Shown here: positions 50,017 to 61,218 of the stretch, in pieces | Layout of the letters: each line of letters opens with the position of its first letter | How positions within the stretch are numbered: position 1 is the first letter of the stretch | Assembly (NCBI GenBank): GCA_902592655.1 | Contig: CACJFE010000001.1 | Location: 1 to 64,000 of the forward strand | Reading direction: 5' to 3' | Length of the DNA: 64,000 nt | Origin: an uncultured Pelagibacteraceae bacterium | GTDB lineage: Bacteria; Pseudomonadota; Alphaproteobacteria; Pelagibacterales; Pelagibacteraceae | The notes under the pieces: generated by a model | Databases searched by the model: none | What the model was told of the DNA's origin: nothing | What the model saw: the letters and a program-made list of their open reading frames with translations, nothing else | Made by a program: the position numbers and the translations under genes

Positions 50017-51269
50017 TGAATTTAATTGCAAAACCTTCAAAAGATAATATTAAAACTTATGTTCCTATAGGTTTACTTCTTGTTTCTTTAAGTTTTTTAG
50101 ATGTTTTTGTTAATGCCTTTTTTAACTTTAATCTAATGGGCTTTTTACCTTCTCAATTAAGCTATTTTTTACCATTGATATTAGGTTATATTGGATTTTA
50201 CCTTATCAGAATTGAATTTAGCGGTGTTCGTTCCTTGGATATTTTAAATAAAAACATAAATTCAAATAATTTTAATGCTTTATTAACACTTTTCACAATA
50301 TTTATTATTATAAAATCAATTCCTCCAATGCTGGATTGGTTTATTTTAGAGGCTAATTTTGTAGGTAATTCAAAAGATGATTGTACAGGTGATGGGGCTT
50401 GTTGGGTTTTCATAAAAGTTTGGTTCAATAGGTTTATGTATGGTCTTTATCCTGACGCAGAACAATGGAGAATAAATACAGCTTTTTTAATCTTATTTGC
50501 TGTTGTAGGAGTTTCATTTTTCGTATCCGAAAAACTTAAAAAATACTTTATTTTATTCTTAGTTTTTGTTTTTCCATTCTTAGGAATTAAACTTATTTCA
50601 GGTGGAAGTTTTGGACTTGAGTACGTTGAAAGTGCAGCTTGGGGAGGTCTTTCATTAACTTTCATTATTTCTGCTTTTGCAATACTTTTCTGTTTTCCGA
50701 TTGGAGTAATTTTAGCTTTAGGCAGAAGATCTTCTTTGCCAGCAATTAAATACATTTCTATTGGTTTTATAGAACTATGGAGAGGAGTCCCCCTTATCAC
50801 AGTTTTATTTATGTCAGCCGTAATGTTTCCAATGTTTCTGCCAGATGGAACTTTCATTGATAAATTAATTAGAGTTTTAATAGCGATTACATTGTTTGAA
50901 GCTGCTTATATGGCTGAAGTTGTTAGAGGAGGGCTTCAAGCATTACCTAAAGGTCAATATGAAGCTGCTAAGTCACTAGGAATGGGATATTGGAGAATGA
51001 ACGCTCTTATTATATTGCCTCAAGCGCTTAAATTAGTGATACCTGGAATAGCAAACACTCTTTTGGCACTTGTAAAAGATACTCCATTAATTTTCGTTGT
51101 AGGGTTGATGGAATTAGCAGGTATGATAGGTTTAGCAAAAACTAATCCTAAATGGCTTGGAATGGCAATGGAGGGCTATGTTTTTGCAGGTTTAGTTTTT
51201 TGGATAATATGTTATGCAATGAGTAGATACAGTCAAAATTTAGAGAAAAAGTTAAGTACAGAAAGATAA
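50016..51269 (+). CDS. aapM: General L-amino acid ABC transporter permease (AapM-like)
   Basis: [62 protein letters not shown]. Confidence 0.92.
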   Translation: MNLIAKPSKDNIKTYVPIGLLLVSLSFLDVFVNAFFNFNLMGFLPSQLSYFLPLILGYIGFYLIRIEFSGVRSLDILNKNINSNNFNALLTLFTIFIIIKSIPPMLDWFILEANFVGNSKDDCTGDGACWVFIKVWFNRFMYGLYPDAEQWRINTAFLILFAVVGVSFFVSEKLKKYFILFLVFVFPFLGIKLISGGSFGLEYVESAAWGGLSLTFIISAFAILFCFPIGVILALGRRSSLPAIKYISIGFIELWRGVPLITVLFMSAVMFPMFLPDGTFIDKLIRVLIAITLFEAAYMAEVVRGGLQALPKGQYEAAKSLGMGYWRMNALIILPQALKLVIPGIANTLLALVKDTPLIFVVGLMELAGMIGLAKTNPKWLGMAMEGYVFAGLVFWIICYAMSRYSQNLEKKLSTER

Positions 51270-51271
51270 TA

Positions 51272-52003
51272 ATGACGAAAATAATTGAACTTAAAAATGT
51301 AAATAAATGGTTTGATAAGTTTCAAGTTCTAAAAGATATTGATCTTGAAGTAGCTCCACAAGAAAAAATTGTAATATGTGGACCGTCTGGATCAGGAAAG
51401 TCAACGTTAATTAGATGCATAAATAGATTAGAAGAACATCAAGAAGGAAATATTATTGTTGACGGTACAGAACTTGCTGAAAATACAAAAAATATTGAAA
51501 AAATAAGAGCCGAAGTTGGAATGGTATTTCAGCAGTTTAACTTATTCCCTCACTTATCTATACTAGACAATTGTTCATTAGCACCTATCTGGGTAAAAAA
51601 ACTTCCAAAAAAACAAGCTGAAGAAATTGCAATGAATAATTTAAAAAGGGTTCAAATTGATGATCAAGCTTTAAAATTTCCAGGACAACTTTCAGGCGGT
51701 CAACAGCAACGTGCAGCTATAGCAAGAGCTTTATGTATGGAACCAAAAATAATGTTGTTTGATGAACCAACCTCAGCACTTGATCCTGAAATGATTAAAG
51801 AGGTTTTAGATGTGATGGTCGATCTAGCAAAAGGCGGAATGACAATGATAGTTGTTACACACGAAATGGGTTTTGCAAAAGAAGTTGCAGATTGCATGAT
51901 TTTCATGGACGAAGGGAAGATAGTTGAAAAAGCTAAAACAAAAGAATTTTTTGAAAATCCTAAATCTGAAAGAACAAAGCTTTTTTTAAGTCAGATACTA
52001 TAA
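51272..52003 (+). CDS. aapP: General L-amino acid ABC transporter ATP-binding protein (AapP-like)
   Basis: [59 protein letters not shown]. Confidence 0.95.
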   Translation: MTKIIELKNVNKWFDKFQVLKDIDLEVAPQEKIVICGPSGSGKSTLIRCINRLEEHQEGNIIVDGTELAENTKNIEKIRAEVGMVFQQFNLFPHLSILDNCSLAPIWVKKLPKKQAEEIAMNNLKRVQIDDQALKFPGQLSGGQQQRAAIARALCMEPKIMLFDEPTSALDPEMIKEVLDVMVDLAKGGMTMIVVTHEMGFAKEVADCMIFMDEGKIVEKAKTKEFFENPKSERTKLFLSQIL

Positions 52004-52993
52004 CCATTTTGGTATTGGTAAATTTTTACTCTTTAAAAATTCTTTATTAAAAATTTTACTAGCATATCTTTTCCCATTATCGCAAAGTATCGTTACGATA
52101 GTTTTTCCAGGCCCCATTTTTTTTGCTAGTTTAATAGCTCCAGCTATATTTATACCTGATGAACCTCCTAAAATAATTTTTTGATTTTCTATCAATTCAT
52201 ATACTATTTTTAAAGCCTCAGTATCATTTGTTTGGAAAGCTTCATCTATTAATGCTTTATCAAAATTTTTAGTAATTCTTGCTGTTCCAATACCTTCCGT
52301 TATTGAGTTGCCAGTGCTTTCAAGTTTATCACTTTTTATGTATGAATAGAGAGATGAACCTAATGGATCTGATAGAGCAATTTTAATATTTTTATTTTTG
52401 TTCTTAAGCCCAATAGATACACCAGCTATTGTACCTCCAGTACCTGCTGCACAAGTAAAACCATCAATAGTTCCAGCTGTTTGGTTCCATATCTCTTCAG
52501 CAGTGGTTTTGATATGGGCCTCTGTATTGATAGTGTTATCAAACTGATTAGCCCAATAAACTCCTTTTTTACTCTTTTTATTTAAATCATCTGCTATTTT
52601 TTTTGATTGTTTTATATAATTTTTTGGATTGGAATATGGAACAGCGTCAACCTCTATTAATTCTGCTCCAAGTTTTCTAAGAGTTTCTTTTTTCTCGATT
52701 GATTGTGTATTTGGTATCACTATTTTTAAATTAAGATCATATTCTTTGCATACAACCGCTAGACCTATACCAGTATTTCCGGCTGTACCCTCAACGATTG
52801 TGCCACCTTTATTTATAAGACCTCTTTTAATAGCATCTTCAACAATGAATAGAGCAGCTCTATCTTTTACCGACTCTCCTGGATTAAAATATTCGGCTTT
52901 TCCGTAAATATTACAACCAGTCAATTCTGATGCTTGTTTTAGTCTCACTAATGGTGTATTTCCGATTTTAGATATATTAGAATTACTTTCCAT
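51998..52993 (-). CDS. cysK: Cysteine synthase / PLP-dependent beta-synthase
   Basis: [20 protein letters not shown] (PLP Lys), [21 protein letters not shown]. Confidence 0.9.
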   Translation of the reverse strand: MESNSNISKIGNTPLVRLKQASELTGCNIYGKAEYFNPGESVKDRAALFIVEDAIKRGLINKGGTIVEGTAGNTGIGLAVVCKEYDLNLKIVIPNTQSIEKKETLRKLGAELIEVDAVPYSNPKNYIKQSKKIADDLNKKSKKGVYWANQFDNTINTEAHIKTTAEEIWNQTAGTIDGFTCAAGTGGTIAGVSIGLKNKNKNIKIALSDPLGSSLYSYIKSDKLESTGNSITEGIGTARITKNFDKALIDEAFQTNDTEALKIVYELIENQKIILGGSSGINIAGAIKLAKKMGPGKTIVTILCDNGKRYASKIFNKEFLKSKNLPIPKWL

Positions 52994-53005
52994 ATCATTA
53001 AATAT

Positions 53006-53689
53006 ATGAAAAAATTTTTATTTTCAATTACTTTAATATTTTTAATAATTAAAGAAATCCATGCACATGTTGATCATTATCAAAAATATAATTATTTAGA
53101 GTACGAATTATTTAGAAATAATAAATTAATAGGTTACCATATTTATAAATTTACAAGAAATAACGGCAGTTTGGTCATAGACAATGAGGTTAGTTTTAAA
53201 ATTACAAAGCTAGGGGTAGATCTCTATAAATATTATGCAAGAGGTATTGAGAGTTATAAAAATGGAGTCTTTTCGAGCTTCAACTCCGAAACAAAGCAAA
53301 ATAAAAAAGAAAAATATGTTAATATCGAAGTTGATCCAATTGATAAAAATTTAATTATTGATGGTTCATCTTTTAAAGGAAAAGTAGATAAAGATACGAT
53401 AATTGGAACCTGGTGGAATCACGAAATAGTTCAAAAGAAAGCGCAAATTAGTGCAGTATCTGGTAGGATTATTGAACAGAAAGTTGAATTTAAAGGAAAA
53501 GAAGAAGTAAAAATAGGGGATAAAGTTTATAAAACTTTACGATTTAATTTTAGTTCTTCTGATCCTAGTTTATCAAAAGATAAAAAACTAAATACAGATA
53601 TTTGGTACGAGGAAGATACATTTCTATGGGTTAAAGCAGCATTTGATAAAACTGGTTATTGGGAATATAGGCTTAAAAAAGTAAAATAA
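53006..53689 (+). CDS. Hypothetical secreted protein (DUF6134-like)
   Basis: Signal peptide; GTWWNHEIVQKKAQISAVSGRI, DIWYEEDTFLWVKAAF. Confidence 0.6.
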   Translation: MKKFLFSITLIFLIIKEIHAHVDHYQKYNYLEYELFRNNKLIGYHIYKFTRNNGSLVIDNEVSFKITKLGVDLYKYYARGIESYKNGVFSSFNSETKQNKKEKYVNIEVDPIDKNLIIDGSSFKGKVDKDTIIGTWWNHEIVQKKAQISAVSGRIIEQKVEFKGKEEVKIGDKVYKTLRFNFSSSDPSLSKDKKLNTDIWYEEDTFLWVKAAFDKTGYWEYRLKKVK

Positions 53690-53833
53690 TTATATTTTAA
53701 CACTTTATTTTTTCGCTTTAGTCAATACATAAAATAAGATTTTTAAGCGTTTCCGACCCCCTAAAAAAAATAATTATTAGTATTGCCAAAAAGTTCATTT
53801 TGAGGTTTTATAAACTAAAATTTAGGGAGTTCT

Positions 53834-54199
53834 ATGGAAGAAAATTTCAATATCCACTTAGGAAAAAAGCTTAGAATGAGAAGATTATCTTTAGGTTTAA
53901 CTCAAACAAAAGTTGCACAAGCAATTAACGTAACATTTCAACAAATCCAAAAATATGAAAAAGGCACTAATGGCGTAAGTTCTAATAGACTAATGCAATT
54001 ATCTCAATTTTTAAAAGTTCCAATTATTTATTTTTTTGAGGATTTTAAAGAATTCAAAGATGTTAATCTCGGTGAAAATACTAATGAGGATTTAAACTAT
54101 TCATTTTTAAGTCGAACTTTTTCATCGCTGTCGAGAACACAAAAAGATAAAATCTTGCAGATTTTAAGTAATGCTTCAAAATTTGAAAAGGTTGGATAA
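53834..54199 (+). CDS. XRE-family helix-turn-helix regulator
   Basis: LGKKLRMRRLSLGLTQTKVAQAINVTFQQIQKYEKGTNGVSSNRLMQLSQFL. Confidence 0.92.
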   Translation: MEENFNIHLGKKLRMRRLSLGLTQTKVAQAINVTFQQIQKYEKGTNGVSSNRLMQLSQFLKVPIIYFFEDFKEFKDVNLGENTNEDLNYSFLSRTFSSLSRTQKDKILQILSNASKFEKVG

Positions 54200-54200
54200 T

Positions 54201-54276
54201 TGGCTCCTCGGGCAGGACTCGAACCTGCGACCAATTGATTAACAGTCAACTGCTCTACCAACTGAGCTACCGAGGA
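54201..54276 (-). tRNA. tRNA-Asn (anticodon GTT)
   Basis: Reverse: TCCTCGGTAGCTCAGTTGGTAGAGCAGTTGACTGTTAATCAATTGGTCGCAGGTTCGAGTCCTGCCCGAGGAGCCA. Confidence 0.97.
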
Positions 54277-54431
54277 ATTAAGTGGAACATACTTTTTTTT
54301 ATTGTTAAATACAATAAATTTATAACACATCTGTTTTATGAAAAAACTAATAAATATTATAGTTTGCTACAATTTTATACTTAACTTAAAAACATTAAAA
54401 AACAGTTGTAAAAAAAAATTGAATAATTGAT

Positions 54432-56414
54432 TTGACTAAAATAAATCAAAAAATATTTACTTACATAGCTATTATTTTATCGATATCATTTTTAACATTA
54501 CCTGTTTTTATATATGGCATAAAAGATAATGAAGTTTATCAAGCAGGAACTTTTAGCAATCAAATCATAAACCAAAATTTCTATAATCCCTTTATTTTCT
54601 TTGTTGACCTTTTAGGGCCAGGTATAAATTTTCCAATAGGTAATTATCCTTACTACCACCCCATCTCAATTATTTTTGGTTCAAATTTAAGATATTTTTT
54701 TTTATTTTCAGGAATTTTTAATTTATTTATACAGATTTTTTATTTTAATAAAATTTTGAATTACTTTGAAATTAAAAAAAAAGAAAGTTTTTTTTCTTTT
54801 TTAATTCTATTTTCTATCGCTAATTTTAATAATTTTTGGAGTGACGATTGGATTAGTGTTTTCTATACTTATACATTTTATTTTCCAATCTTTTATTATC
54901 TTTTAAAACTATCAAGAAAAACTTCATTTGATAATTTTATTAAATTTAGTTTTGTAAGCAGTTTTTCCTTTATCAATTCACACCCAGGTGTATTCTATAA
55001 TATTGTTCTATTTGCTTTAATTTTTATAACTTTAAACAGCTTTAAAAAGATTTTTCAAAATAAGTATTTTTATTTATCGATTATTTTATTGTTATTAATT
55101 AGCTCTCATAATCTATATTATCTCTTATCGGAAGCAATTAAGTTTGATGGTATACCTAGGGCAGTTCAACAAAATTATTCTTTAAAATATTATTTTGCAT
55201 CATTAGGGTTACCCCTTAATTTCAGTTGGTGGTCAATCACCAGGTACCCATTCGTAGGGTTATTCTTTATTATTGCACTAATTTCATCGTATAAAATGAT
55301 TAGAAATAAGACATCGAAAAAGTTTTATTTTATAAATTATATTTTTATTTTTTTTACAATCTGGTCTTTAACTGAGTATGTGAAATTTATTCCGATAGTT
55401 TCTGGTATATGGCAGGCTAGAGACATAGTTAATATAACAAGTTTTATACTTTTCTTTATTTATTTACAGGAAATTAAAAGAGATAATATTAAAAATTTAA
55501 TTATATTTACAAATATTTTAATCATTTTAGTTTTTTACTTAGCGTGTTTTTACAAATTTATTCCCTATAATATTAATGATAAAAATATATTAATTAATAA
55601 TAACATATCAAAAAACTTTAAAGAAAATTTTAATGATGCAAGTAATAGTGAAATGTTTGAAAATAAAATATATTTTGGGCCTGATATAATAAATGAAATA
55701 GATATAAAAAAATCTTTCAGAAATGTTGGTATTTTTAATACTACCGATTTTACGAAATTAAATTTAAGTCCATTTCAATCTGACTTTAAAAATATTTCTT
55801 TAGATCAAATTCAAAAATCTCAATACAAAATGCGTGGATTGTTAAAACCAAAATATACTGAAATAAATAATGAGATATTCTTATCAACATTTAGAATAAA
55901 ATATTTACTACTCTCAGAAATTGATCTTTTGGAACTAAAAAATAAAGAAAATTTTAAAGTTATATTTAAAAAAAGAATTAAAGATAAAAATATTTTTTTC
56001 CTAAAAAGACTTAACTATAAAAGTCTCGTAATAATTCCAAAAAATAAATATGAAGATATCGACTGTGGCGATAAAGATTTAATCGATTGTATTCAAAAAT
56101 ATAAAGAGCGTTTTTATTTTACTGATAAAATCTCTATAACTAAAATTAATAATAAAAAATTTATGTATAATGGTAATATTAAAAAAAACTATATTTTAGT
56201 TACAAGTTTTTTACACGACAAAATATGGAAATCTTCTAATGGATCAATTCAAAATTTAGACGAGAGATTGATGCTTCTAAGTTATGATGGCTCTGCTATT
56301 ATTGAGTTTAACAATAAAGTTAGATATTGTTTATTGTTTTTATCTATTTTTTTTATAATTCTTACAATTTTGTATTTAATAGTTAAACGTTTATTTATAA
56401 AATTTTATAATTAA
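54432..56414 (+). CDS. Large multi-TM protein, YfhO-like (putative)
   Basis: Multiple TM helices, C-terminal soluble domain ending SSNGSIQNLDERLMLLSYDGSAIIEF + TM; TTG start uncertain. Confidence 0.5.
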   Translation: MTKINQKIFTYIAIILSISFLTLPVFIYGIKDNEVYQAGTFSNQIINQNFYNPFIFFVDLLGPGINFPIGNYPYYHPISIIFGSNLRYFFLFSGIFNLFIQIFYFNKILNYFEIKKKESFFSFLILFSIANFNNFWSDDWISVFYTYTFYFPIFYYLLKLSRKTSFDNFIKFSFVSSFSFINSHPGVFYNIVLFALIFITLNSFKKIFQNKYFYLSIILLLLISSHNLYYLLSEAIKFDGIPRAVQQNYSLKYYFASLGLPLNFSWWSITRYPFVGLFFIIALISSYKMIRNKTSKKFYFINYIFIFFTIWSLTEYVKFIPIVSGIWQARDIVNITSFILFFIYLQEIKRDNIKNLIIFTNILIILVFYLACFYKFIPYNINDKNILINNNISKNFKENFNDASNSEMFENKIYFGPDIINEIDIKKSFRNVGIFNTTDFTKLNLSPFQSDFKNISLDQIQKSQYKMRGLLKPKYTEINNEIFLSTFRIKYLLLSEIDLLELKNKENFKVIFKKRIKDKNIFFLKRLNYKSLVIIPKNKYEDIDCGDKDLIDCIQKYKERFYFTDKISITKINNKKFMYNGNIKKNYILVTSFLHDKIWKSSNGSIQNLDERLMLLSYDGSAIIEFNNKVRYCLLFLSIFFIILTILYLIVKRLFIKFYN

Positions 56415-56494
56415 GCTTTTATCTATAATATTTGTCATAAAAATATTAGATAAGTCTCTCAATCTACATAGATAATTTTAATAACTTATTTTCT

Positions 56495-56568
56495 TGGAGG
56501 CCACGCCCAGAATCGAACTGGGATAAAAGGATTTGCAATCCTCTGCGTAACCATTCCGCCACGTGGCC
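56495..56568 (-). tRNA. tRNA-Cys (anticodon GCA)
   Basis: Reverse: GGCCACGTGGCGGAATGGTTACGCAGAGGATTGCAAATCCTTTTATCCCAGTTCGATTCTGGGCGTGGCCTCCA. Confidence 0.96.
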
Positions 56569-56850
56569 GTTCATTTTGATAAAATCGTGATACTTATCAC
56601 GTTTTTAATCTATTTTTATAATTATCGAATAAATATAACTTATTTTTTGGTAAGTAAATTGTAATATTCTTATCTTTTATATTTTTAGAACTTTTTATTC
56701 TTATTTCTGTATTATTTGTGTGAGAATATTACAGTTGTAAGTCAGGTTTAGGAATGGGTGCTAAAAATTTTTCTTGGACTGCTGCCTTATACCTAGATTT
56801 TAAACTTAATAGTTATTAAAATCTGATATATATCTCTAAATATCAAAATA

Positions 56851-59499
56851 ATGGAATTTAAGAAATATAATCATAGCAAAGAAGAAAAAAAAATCTCAGA
56901 TTTTTGGATCAAAAAAGGCTTATTCAAACCAAAAAAAAGTAAATCAAATAAAAAATTTTCTATAGTAATTCCTCCACCTAATGTAACTGGTAGATTACAT
57001 ATGGGACATGCTCTCAACAATAGTCTCCAAGATGTTTTAGTTAGATTTAATAGAATGAAAGGCCTCGAAACTCTGTGGCAGCCAGGAACAGATCATGCTG
57101 GTATTGCAACACAAGCAATTGTTGAGAATAACCTTTTAAAAGAAGGAATTAAAAAAAACGATTTAGGGAGAGAAAAATTTATTAAAAAAATATGGGATTG
57201 GAAAGAAGAGTCTGGTGGAATAATTTTAGATCAACTTAAGAAATTAGGTTGTTCGTGTGATTGGTCAAGAACGAGATTCACAATGGACAAGGATCTTTCT
57301 AAAGCCGTAATTAAAGTTTTTGTTGATCTTTATAAAAACAAGCTAATTTACAAGGATAAAAAATTAGTTAACTGGGATACTAAGCTTCAAACTGCTATTT
57401 CTGACTTAGAAGTAAACCAAAAAGATGTTCAATCTCAATTGTATTACATTGATTATATGATAGAGAACTCAGATCAAAAAATCACTATCGCCACTACCAG
57501 ACCAGAAACAATGATGGGAGATACCGCAGTTGCTGTAAACCCAAAGGATAAAAGATATGTAAATTTAGTTGGAAAAAATGTTCTTATTCCGATTGTTAAT
57601 AGGACTGTCAAAATTATTTCTGACAATTATGCTGATCCGGAACAAGGTTCAGGAGCCGTAAAAATTACACCAGCACATGATTTCAATGACTATGAGGTAG
57701 GTAAAAGAAATAAATTAGAAATAATAAATATTTTTGAAGAAAATGGGAAAATAAACAAAAATGGGATTAAAGAGTTTCATGGTTTAGACAGATTTGAAGC
57801 AAGAAAACTTATAATTAAAAAATTAAAGGAGATAGGTTCTCTTGTAAAAATTGAAAATATTAAAAATAAAGTCCCATATGGAGATAGATCAAACACTATA
57901 ATTGAACCTTTCTTAACAGAGCAATGGTTTGTTGATGCGAAAAAATTATCCAAAAAACCAATTAATATTGTTAAAAAGGGCAAAACTACTTTTTTTCCAA
58001 GCAATTGGTCAAAAACATTTTTTCAATGGATGAATGATATTGAGCCTTGGTGTATATCTCGGCAGATCTGGTGGGGTCATAGAATACCTGCTTGGTATGA
58101 TGAAAATGGAAATATTTTCGTTGCTGAAAATGAAAAAGATGCAGTAAAGTTAGCAAAGAAAGAAAATAGAAATAAACAATTTAAGTTAAGACAGGAAACA
58201 GATGTTTTAGACACCTGGTTTTCGTCAGCTCTATGGCCTTTTGCAACTCTTGGATGGCCAAACAAAACTAAAGAACTTAATAAATTTTATCCAACTTCAG
58301 TTCTTGTTACTGGTTTTGATATAATTTTCTTCTGGGTAGCAAGGATGTTGATGATGGGAAATTATTTTAGAAAAAATACACCTTTTCATAAAGTATATGT
58401 TCATGCTTTAGTAAGAGATGAAAAGGGACAGAAAATGTCAAAGTCAAAAGGTAATGTAATTGATCCGTTAGATTTAATAAATGAATATGGAGCAGACAGT
58501 TTAAGGTTTACTTTAATTTCGATGGCCTCTCCAGGGCGAGATGTAAAATTATCAAAAGACAGAGTTACTGGAAATAGAAATTTTATAACAAAAATTTGGA
58601 GCGCGAATAATTTTTTAAAACTTAATAATTGTAAATTAGATAAAAAGATAAATTTAACCTCAATTAAGCTTCCAATAAACCATTGGATTTACAACGAATT
58701 TATAAAAACACAAGATTTAATTACAAAAAATATTGAAATATTTAGGTTCGATGAGGCTGCTAAGTATGCATATCAATTTGTTTGGCATTCTTATTGTGAT
58801 TGGTATTTAGAGTTCTTAAAACCTATTTTTAATTCAAAAAATAAAAGTGAAATTAAAGAAGCTAAGGCTTTCTCATCATTTATGATGGCAAATATTCTTA
58901 GAATTCTTCATCCCTTTATCCCTTTTTTCACTGAGAACTTGTGGTCTTTAAATGCTTATAAAAAGATTTTTAATAATTTTTTAATCTGTTCCAGTTGGCC
59001 AGATTTTAAGACTATTAATAAATTTAGCAAAAATCAAAATAACATAAATGATTTAATTGAACTAATTTCTAACATAAGATCTACTAAAGCAGAGTTAAAA
59101 ATTACACCAAAATTATATTGTGACATATTTTTTGATGATAAATCAGGGAGATTAAAGAAATTAGTAAATAAAAATATAAATTTGATAAAACAGGTTGGTA
59201 GAGTAAAAAGTGTCCTTACAAAAAAGATTAGAGATAAAAATTCAATAGACATCTTGGTTTTAAAGGAAAAACTTTCATTAAATTTTAATGAGGATATAAA
59301 TTTAGTATCTCAAAAAGAGAGAATTTTACAAAAAATTGAGACAATCAATAAACAAATAACTAATTTGAATAATAAGCTCAAAAAAAAGGCTTATGTGACA
59401 AATGCACCTAAAGAAATAGTACAAAATGATAAAAAATTAGTTAAAGAATTAACTATTGAAGATGGAAAATTAAGAAGTATTGTATCTAGTATTAATTAA
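56851..59499 (+). CDS. valS: Valyl-tRNA synthetase
   Basis: PPPNVTGRLHMGHALNN (HIGH), KMSKSKGN (KMSKS), ATTRPETMMGDTAVAVNP. Confidence 0.98.
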   Translation: MEFKKYNHSKEEKKISDFWIKKGLFKPKKSKSNKKFSIVIPPPNVTGRLHMGHALNNSLQDVLVRFNRMKGLETLWQPGTDHAGIATQAIVENNLLKEGIKKNDLGREKFIKKIWDWKEESGGIILDQLKKLGCSCDWSRTRFTMDKDLSKAVIKVFVDLYKNKLIYKDKKLVNWDTKLQTAISDLEVNQKDVQSQLYYIDYMIENSDQKITIATTRPETMMGDTAVAVNPKDKRYVNLVGKNVLIPIVNRTVKIISDNYADPEQGSGAVKITPAHDFNDYEVGKRNKLEIINIFEENGKINKNGIKEFHGLDRFEARKLIIKKLKEIGSLVKIENIKNKVPYGDRSNTIIEPFLTEQWFVDAKKLSKKPINIVKKGKTTFFPSNWSKTFFQWMNDIEPWCISRQIWWGHRIPAWYDENGNIFVAENEKDAVKLAKKENRNKQFKLRQETDVLDTWFSSALWPFATLGWPNKTKELNKFYPTSVLVTGFDIIFFWVARMLMMGNYFRKNTPFHKVYVHALVRDEKGQKMSKSKGNVIDPLDLINEYGADSLRFTLISMASPGRDVKLSKDRVTGNRNFITKIWSANNFLKLNNCKLDKKINLTSIKLPINHWIYNEFIKTQDLITKNIEIFRFDEAAKYAYQFVWHSYCDWYLEFLKPIFNSKNKSEIKEAKAFSSFMMANILRILHPFIPFFTENLWSLNAYKKIFNNFLICSSWPDFKTINKFSKNQNNINDLIELISNIRSTKAELKITPKLYCDIFFDDKSGRLKKLVNKNINLIKQVGRVKSVLTKKIRDKNSIDILVLKEKLSLNFNEDINLVSQKERILQKIETINKQITNLNNKLKKKAYVTNAPKEIVQNDKKLVKELTIEDGKLRSIVSSIN

Positions 59500-61218
59500 A
59501 TGTCTAAAATTGATAAAAAAAAACTACCCAGTCGTCATACATCTTTAGGCCCAGATAGAGCTCCACATAGATCTTTTTACTATGCAATGGGAGAAACCGA
59601 ACAGGATGTGGCGAAGCCATTTGTAGGAGTAGTATCCACTTGGAACGAAGCTGCGCCTTGCAATACAGCTTTAATGCGACAGGCACAGTCAGTTAAAAAA
59701 GGAGTAAAACAATCTGGTGGAACGCCAAGAGAATTTTGTACGATAACTGTAACAGATGGTATTGCCATGGGTCATGAAGGAATGAAATCATCGTTAATTT
59801 CCAGAGAGGTCATAGCTGACTCTGCAGAACTGACAGTAAGAGGACATTGTTATGATGCTCTAGTTGGTATTGCTGGATGTGATAAATCACTACCAGGCTT
59901 GATGATGTCAATGTTGAGATTAAATGTACCAAGTGTATTTATTTACGGTGGATCAATTTTGCCAGGAAAATTTAAAGGTAAAGATGTAACAGTTGTAGAT
60001 GTTTTTGAAGCAGTAGGCAAACATTCCTCAGGCAAAATGTCTTCTGAAGAATTAAGAGAATTAGAATTAGTAGCTTGTCCGAGTGCCGGAGCTTGCGGAG
60101 GTCAATTTACAGCTAACACAATGGCATGTGTATCAGAGGCGATAGGATTAGCTTTACCTTATTCAGCCGGGACACCAGCCCCATATGAGGAAAGAGATAA
60201 ATATGCTTACGAAAGTGGTCAAGCGGTTATGAATTTATTAGAGAGAAAAATAAAACCAAGAGAAATAGTTACTAAAAAATCTCTAGAAAACGCAGCAACG
60301 ATTGTAGCCGCAACCGGAGGCTCCACTAATGCAGCCCTTCATTTACCTGCACTAGCTAATGAGATAGGAGTAAATTTTGATTTAATGGACGTTGCAAAAA
60401 TATTTAAAAAAACTCCTTATCTTGCTGATTTAAAACCTGGAGGAAAATACGTTGCAAAAGACATGTGGGAAGCTGGCGGTGTTCCTATGTTATTAAAAAC
60501 TTTATTTGACGGAGGTTATATTCATGGTGAGTGTATGACAGTTACAGGTAAAACTATTAAAGAAAATTTAGCTAACATTAGGTTTAATACTAATCAAAAA
60601 GTTTTAAGAGAATATAATAATCCACTTTCTCCAGATGGGGGAGTTGTTGGATTAAAAGGTAATTTAGCTCCAGATGGAGCAATCGTAAAAATTGCAGGAT
60701 TAAAAAAATTACAATTTACAGGTAAAGCTAGATGTTTTGATAATGAAGAAGATGCAATGAAGGCAGTACAGACAAAAAAATATAAAGACGGTGATGTAAT
60801 AATAATCAGATACGAGGGTCCAAAAGGCGGACCAGGAATGAGAGAAATGCTTTCAACAACTGGAGCTATTTATGGACAAGGCAAAGGCGAAAAAGTTGCA
60901 CTCATAACAGATGGTAGGTTTTCAGGAGCTACTAGAGGTTTCTGTGTTGGTCACGTTGGCCCAGAAGCCGCAACGGGCGGTCCTATTGCACTTCTTAAAA
61001 ATGGAGATGTAATTGATATAGATGCAAAAAAAGGATCAATTAATGTAAGGCTTACTAGCGCACAATTAAAAGCTAGAAGAAAAAAATGGAAAGAAAAAAA
61101 ATCAAGTTTTGGATCGGGAACGATTTGGAAATATGCTCAAACAGTAGGACCTGCTTATCTCGGTGCTCCAACACATCCAGGTAAGAAAAAAGAAGTTAAA
61201 GAATATTCGAAAATTTAA
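59500..61218 (+). CDS. ilvD: Dihydroxy-acid dehydratase
   Basis: [54 protein letters not shown]. Confidence 0.98.
   Translation: MSKIDKKKLPSRHTSLGPDRAPHRSFYYAMGETEQDVAKPFVGVVSTWNEAAPCNTALMRQAQSVKKGVKQSGGTPREFCTITVTDGIAMGHEGMKSSLISREVIADSAELTVRGHCYDALVGIAGCDKSLPGLMMSMLRLNVPSVFIYGGSILPGKFKGKDVTVVDVFEAVGKHSSGKMSSEELRELELVACPSAGACGGQFTANTMACVSEAIGLALPYSAGTPAPYEERDKYAYESGQAVMNLLERKIKPREIVTKKSLENAATIVAATGGSTNAALHLPALANEIGVNFDLMDVAKIFKKTPYLADLKPGGKYVAKDMWEAGGVPMLLKTLFDGGYIHGECMTVTGKTIKENLANIRFNTNQKVLREYNNPLSPDGGVVGLKGNLAPDGAIVKIAGLKKLQFTGKARCFDNEEDAMKAVQTKKYKDGDVIIIRYEGPKGGPGMREMLSTTGAIYGQGKGEKVALITDGRFSGATRGFCVGHVGPEAATGGPIALLKNGDVIDIDAKKGSINVRLTSAQLKARRKKWKEKKSSFGSGTIWKYAQTVGPAYLGAPTHPGKKKEVKEYSKI

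Noticed and set aside
50016-51269. Frameshift or fusion suspected because aapQ/aapM are longer than typical His/Glu-type permeases
   Set aside because: AapQ/AapM-family permeases normally have this ~390-420 aa size with a long insertion
56742-56793. Possible 4.5S/SRP RNA (GTCAGGT...GGAA resembles SRP domain IV)
   Set aside because: The invariant 3' side of the SRP symmetric loop (AGCAG after GGAAGG) is not present (reads TGGGTGC), so I do not call ffs; kept only as an uncharacterised structured-spacer finding
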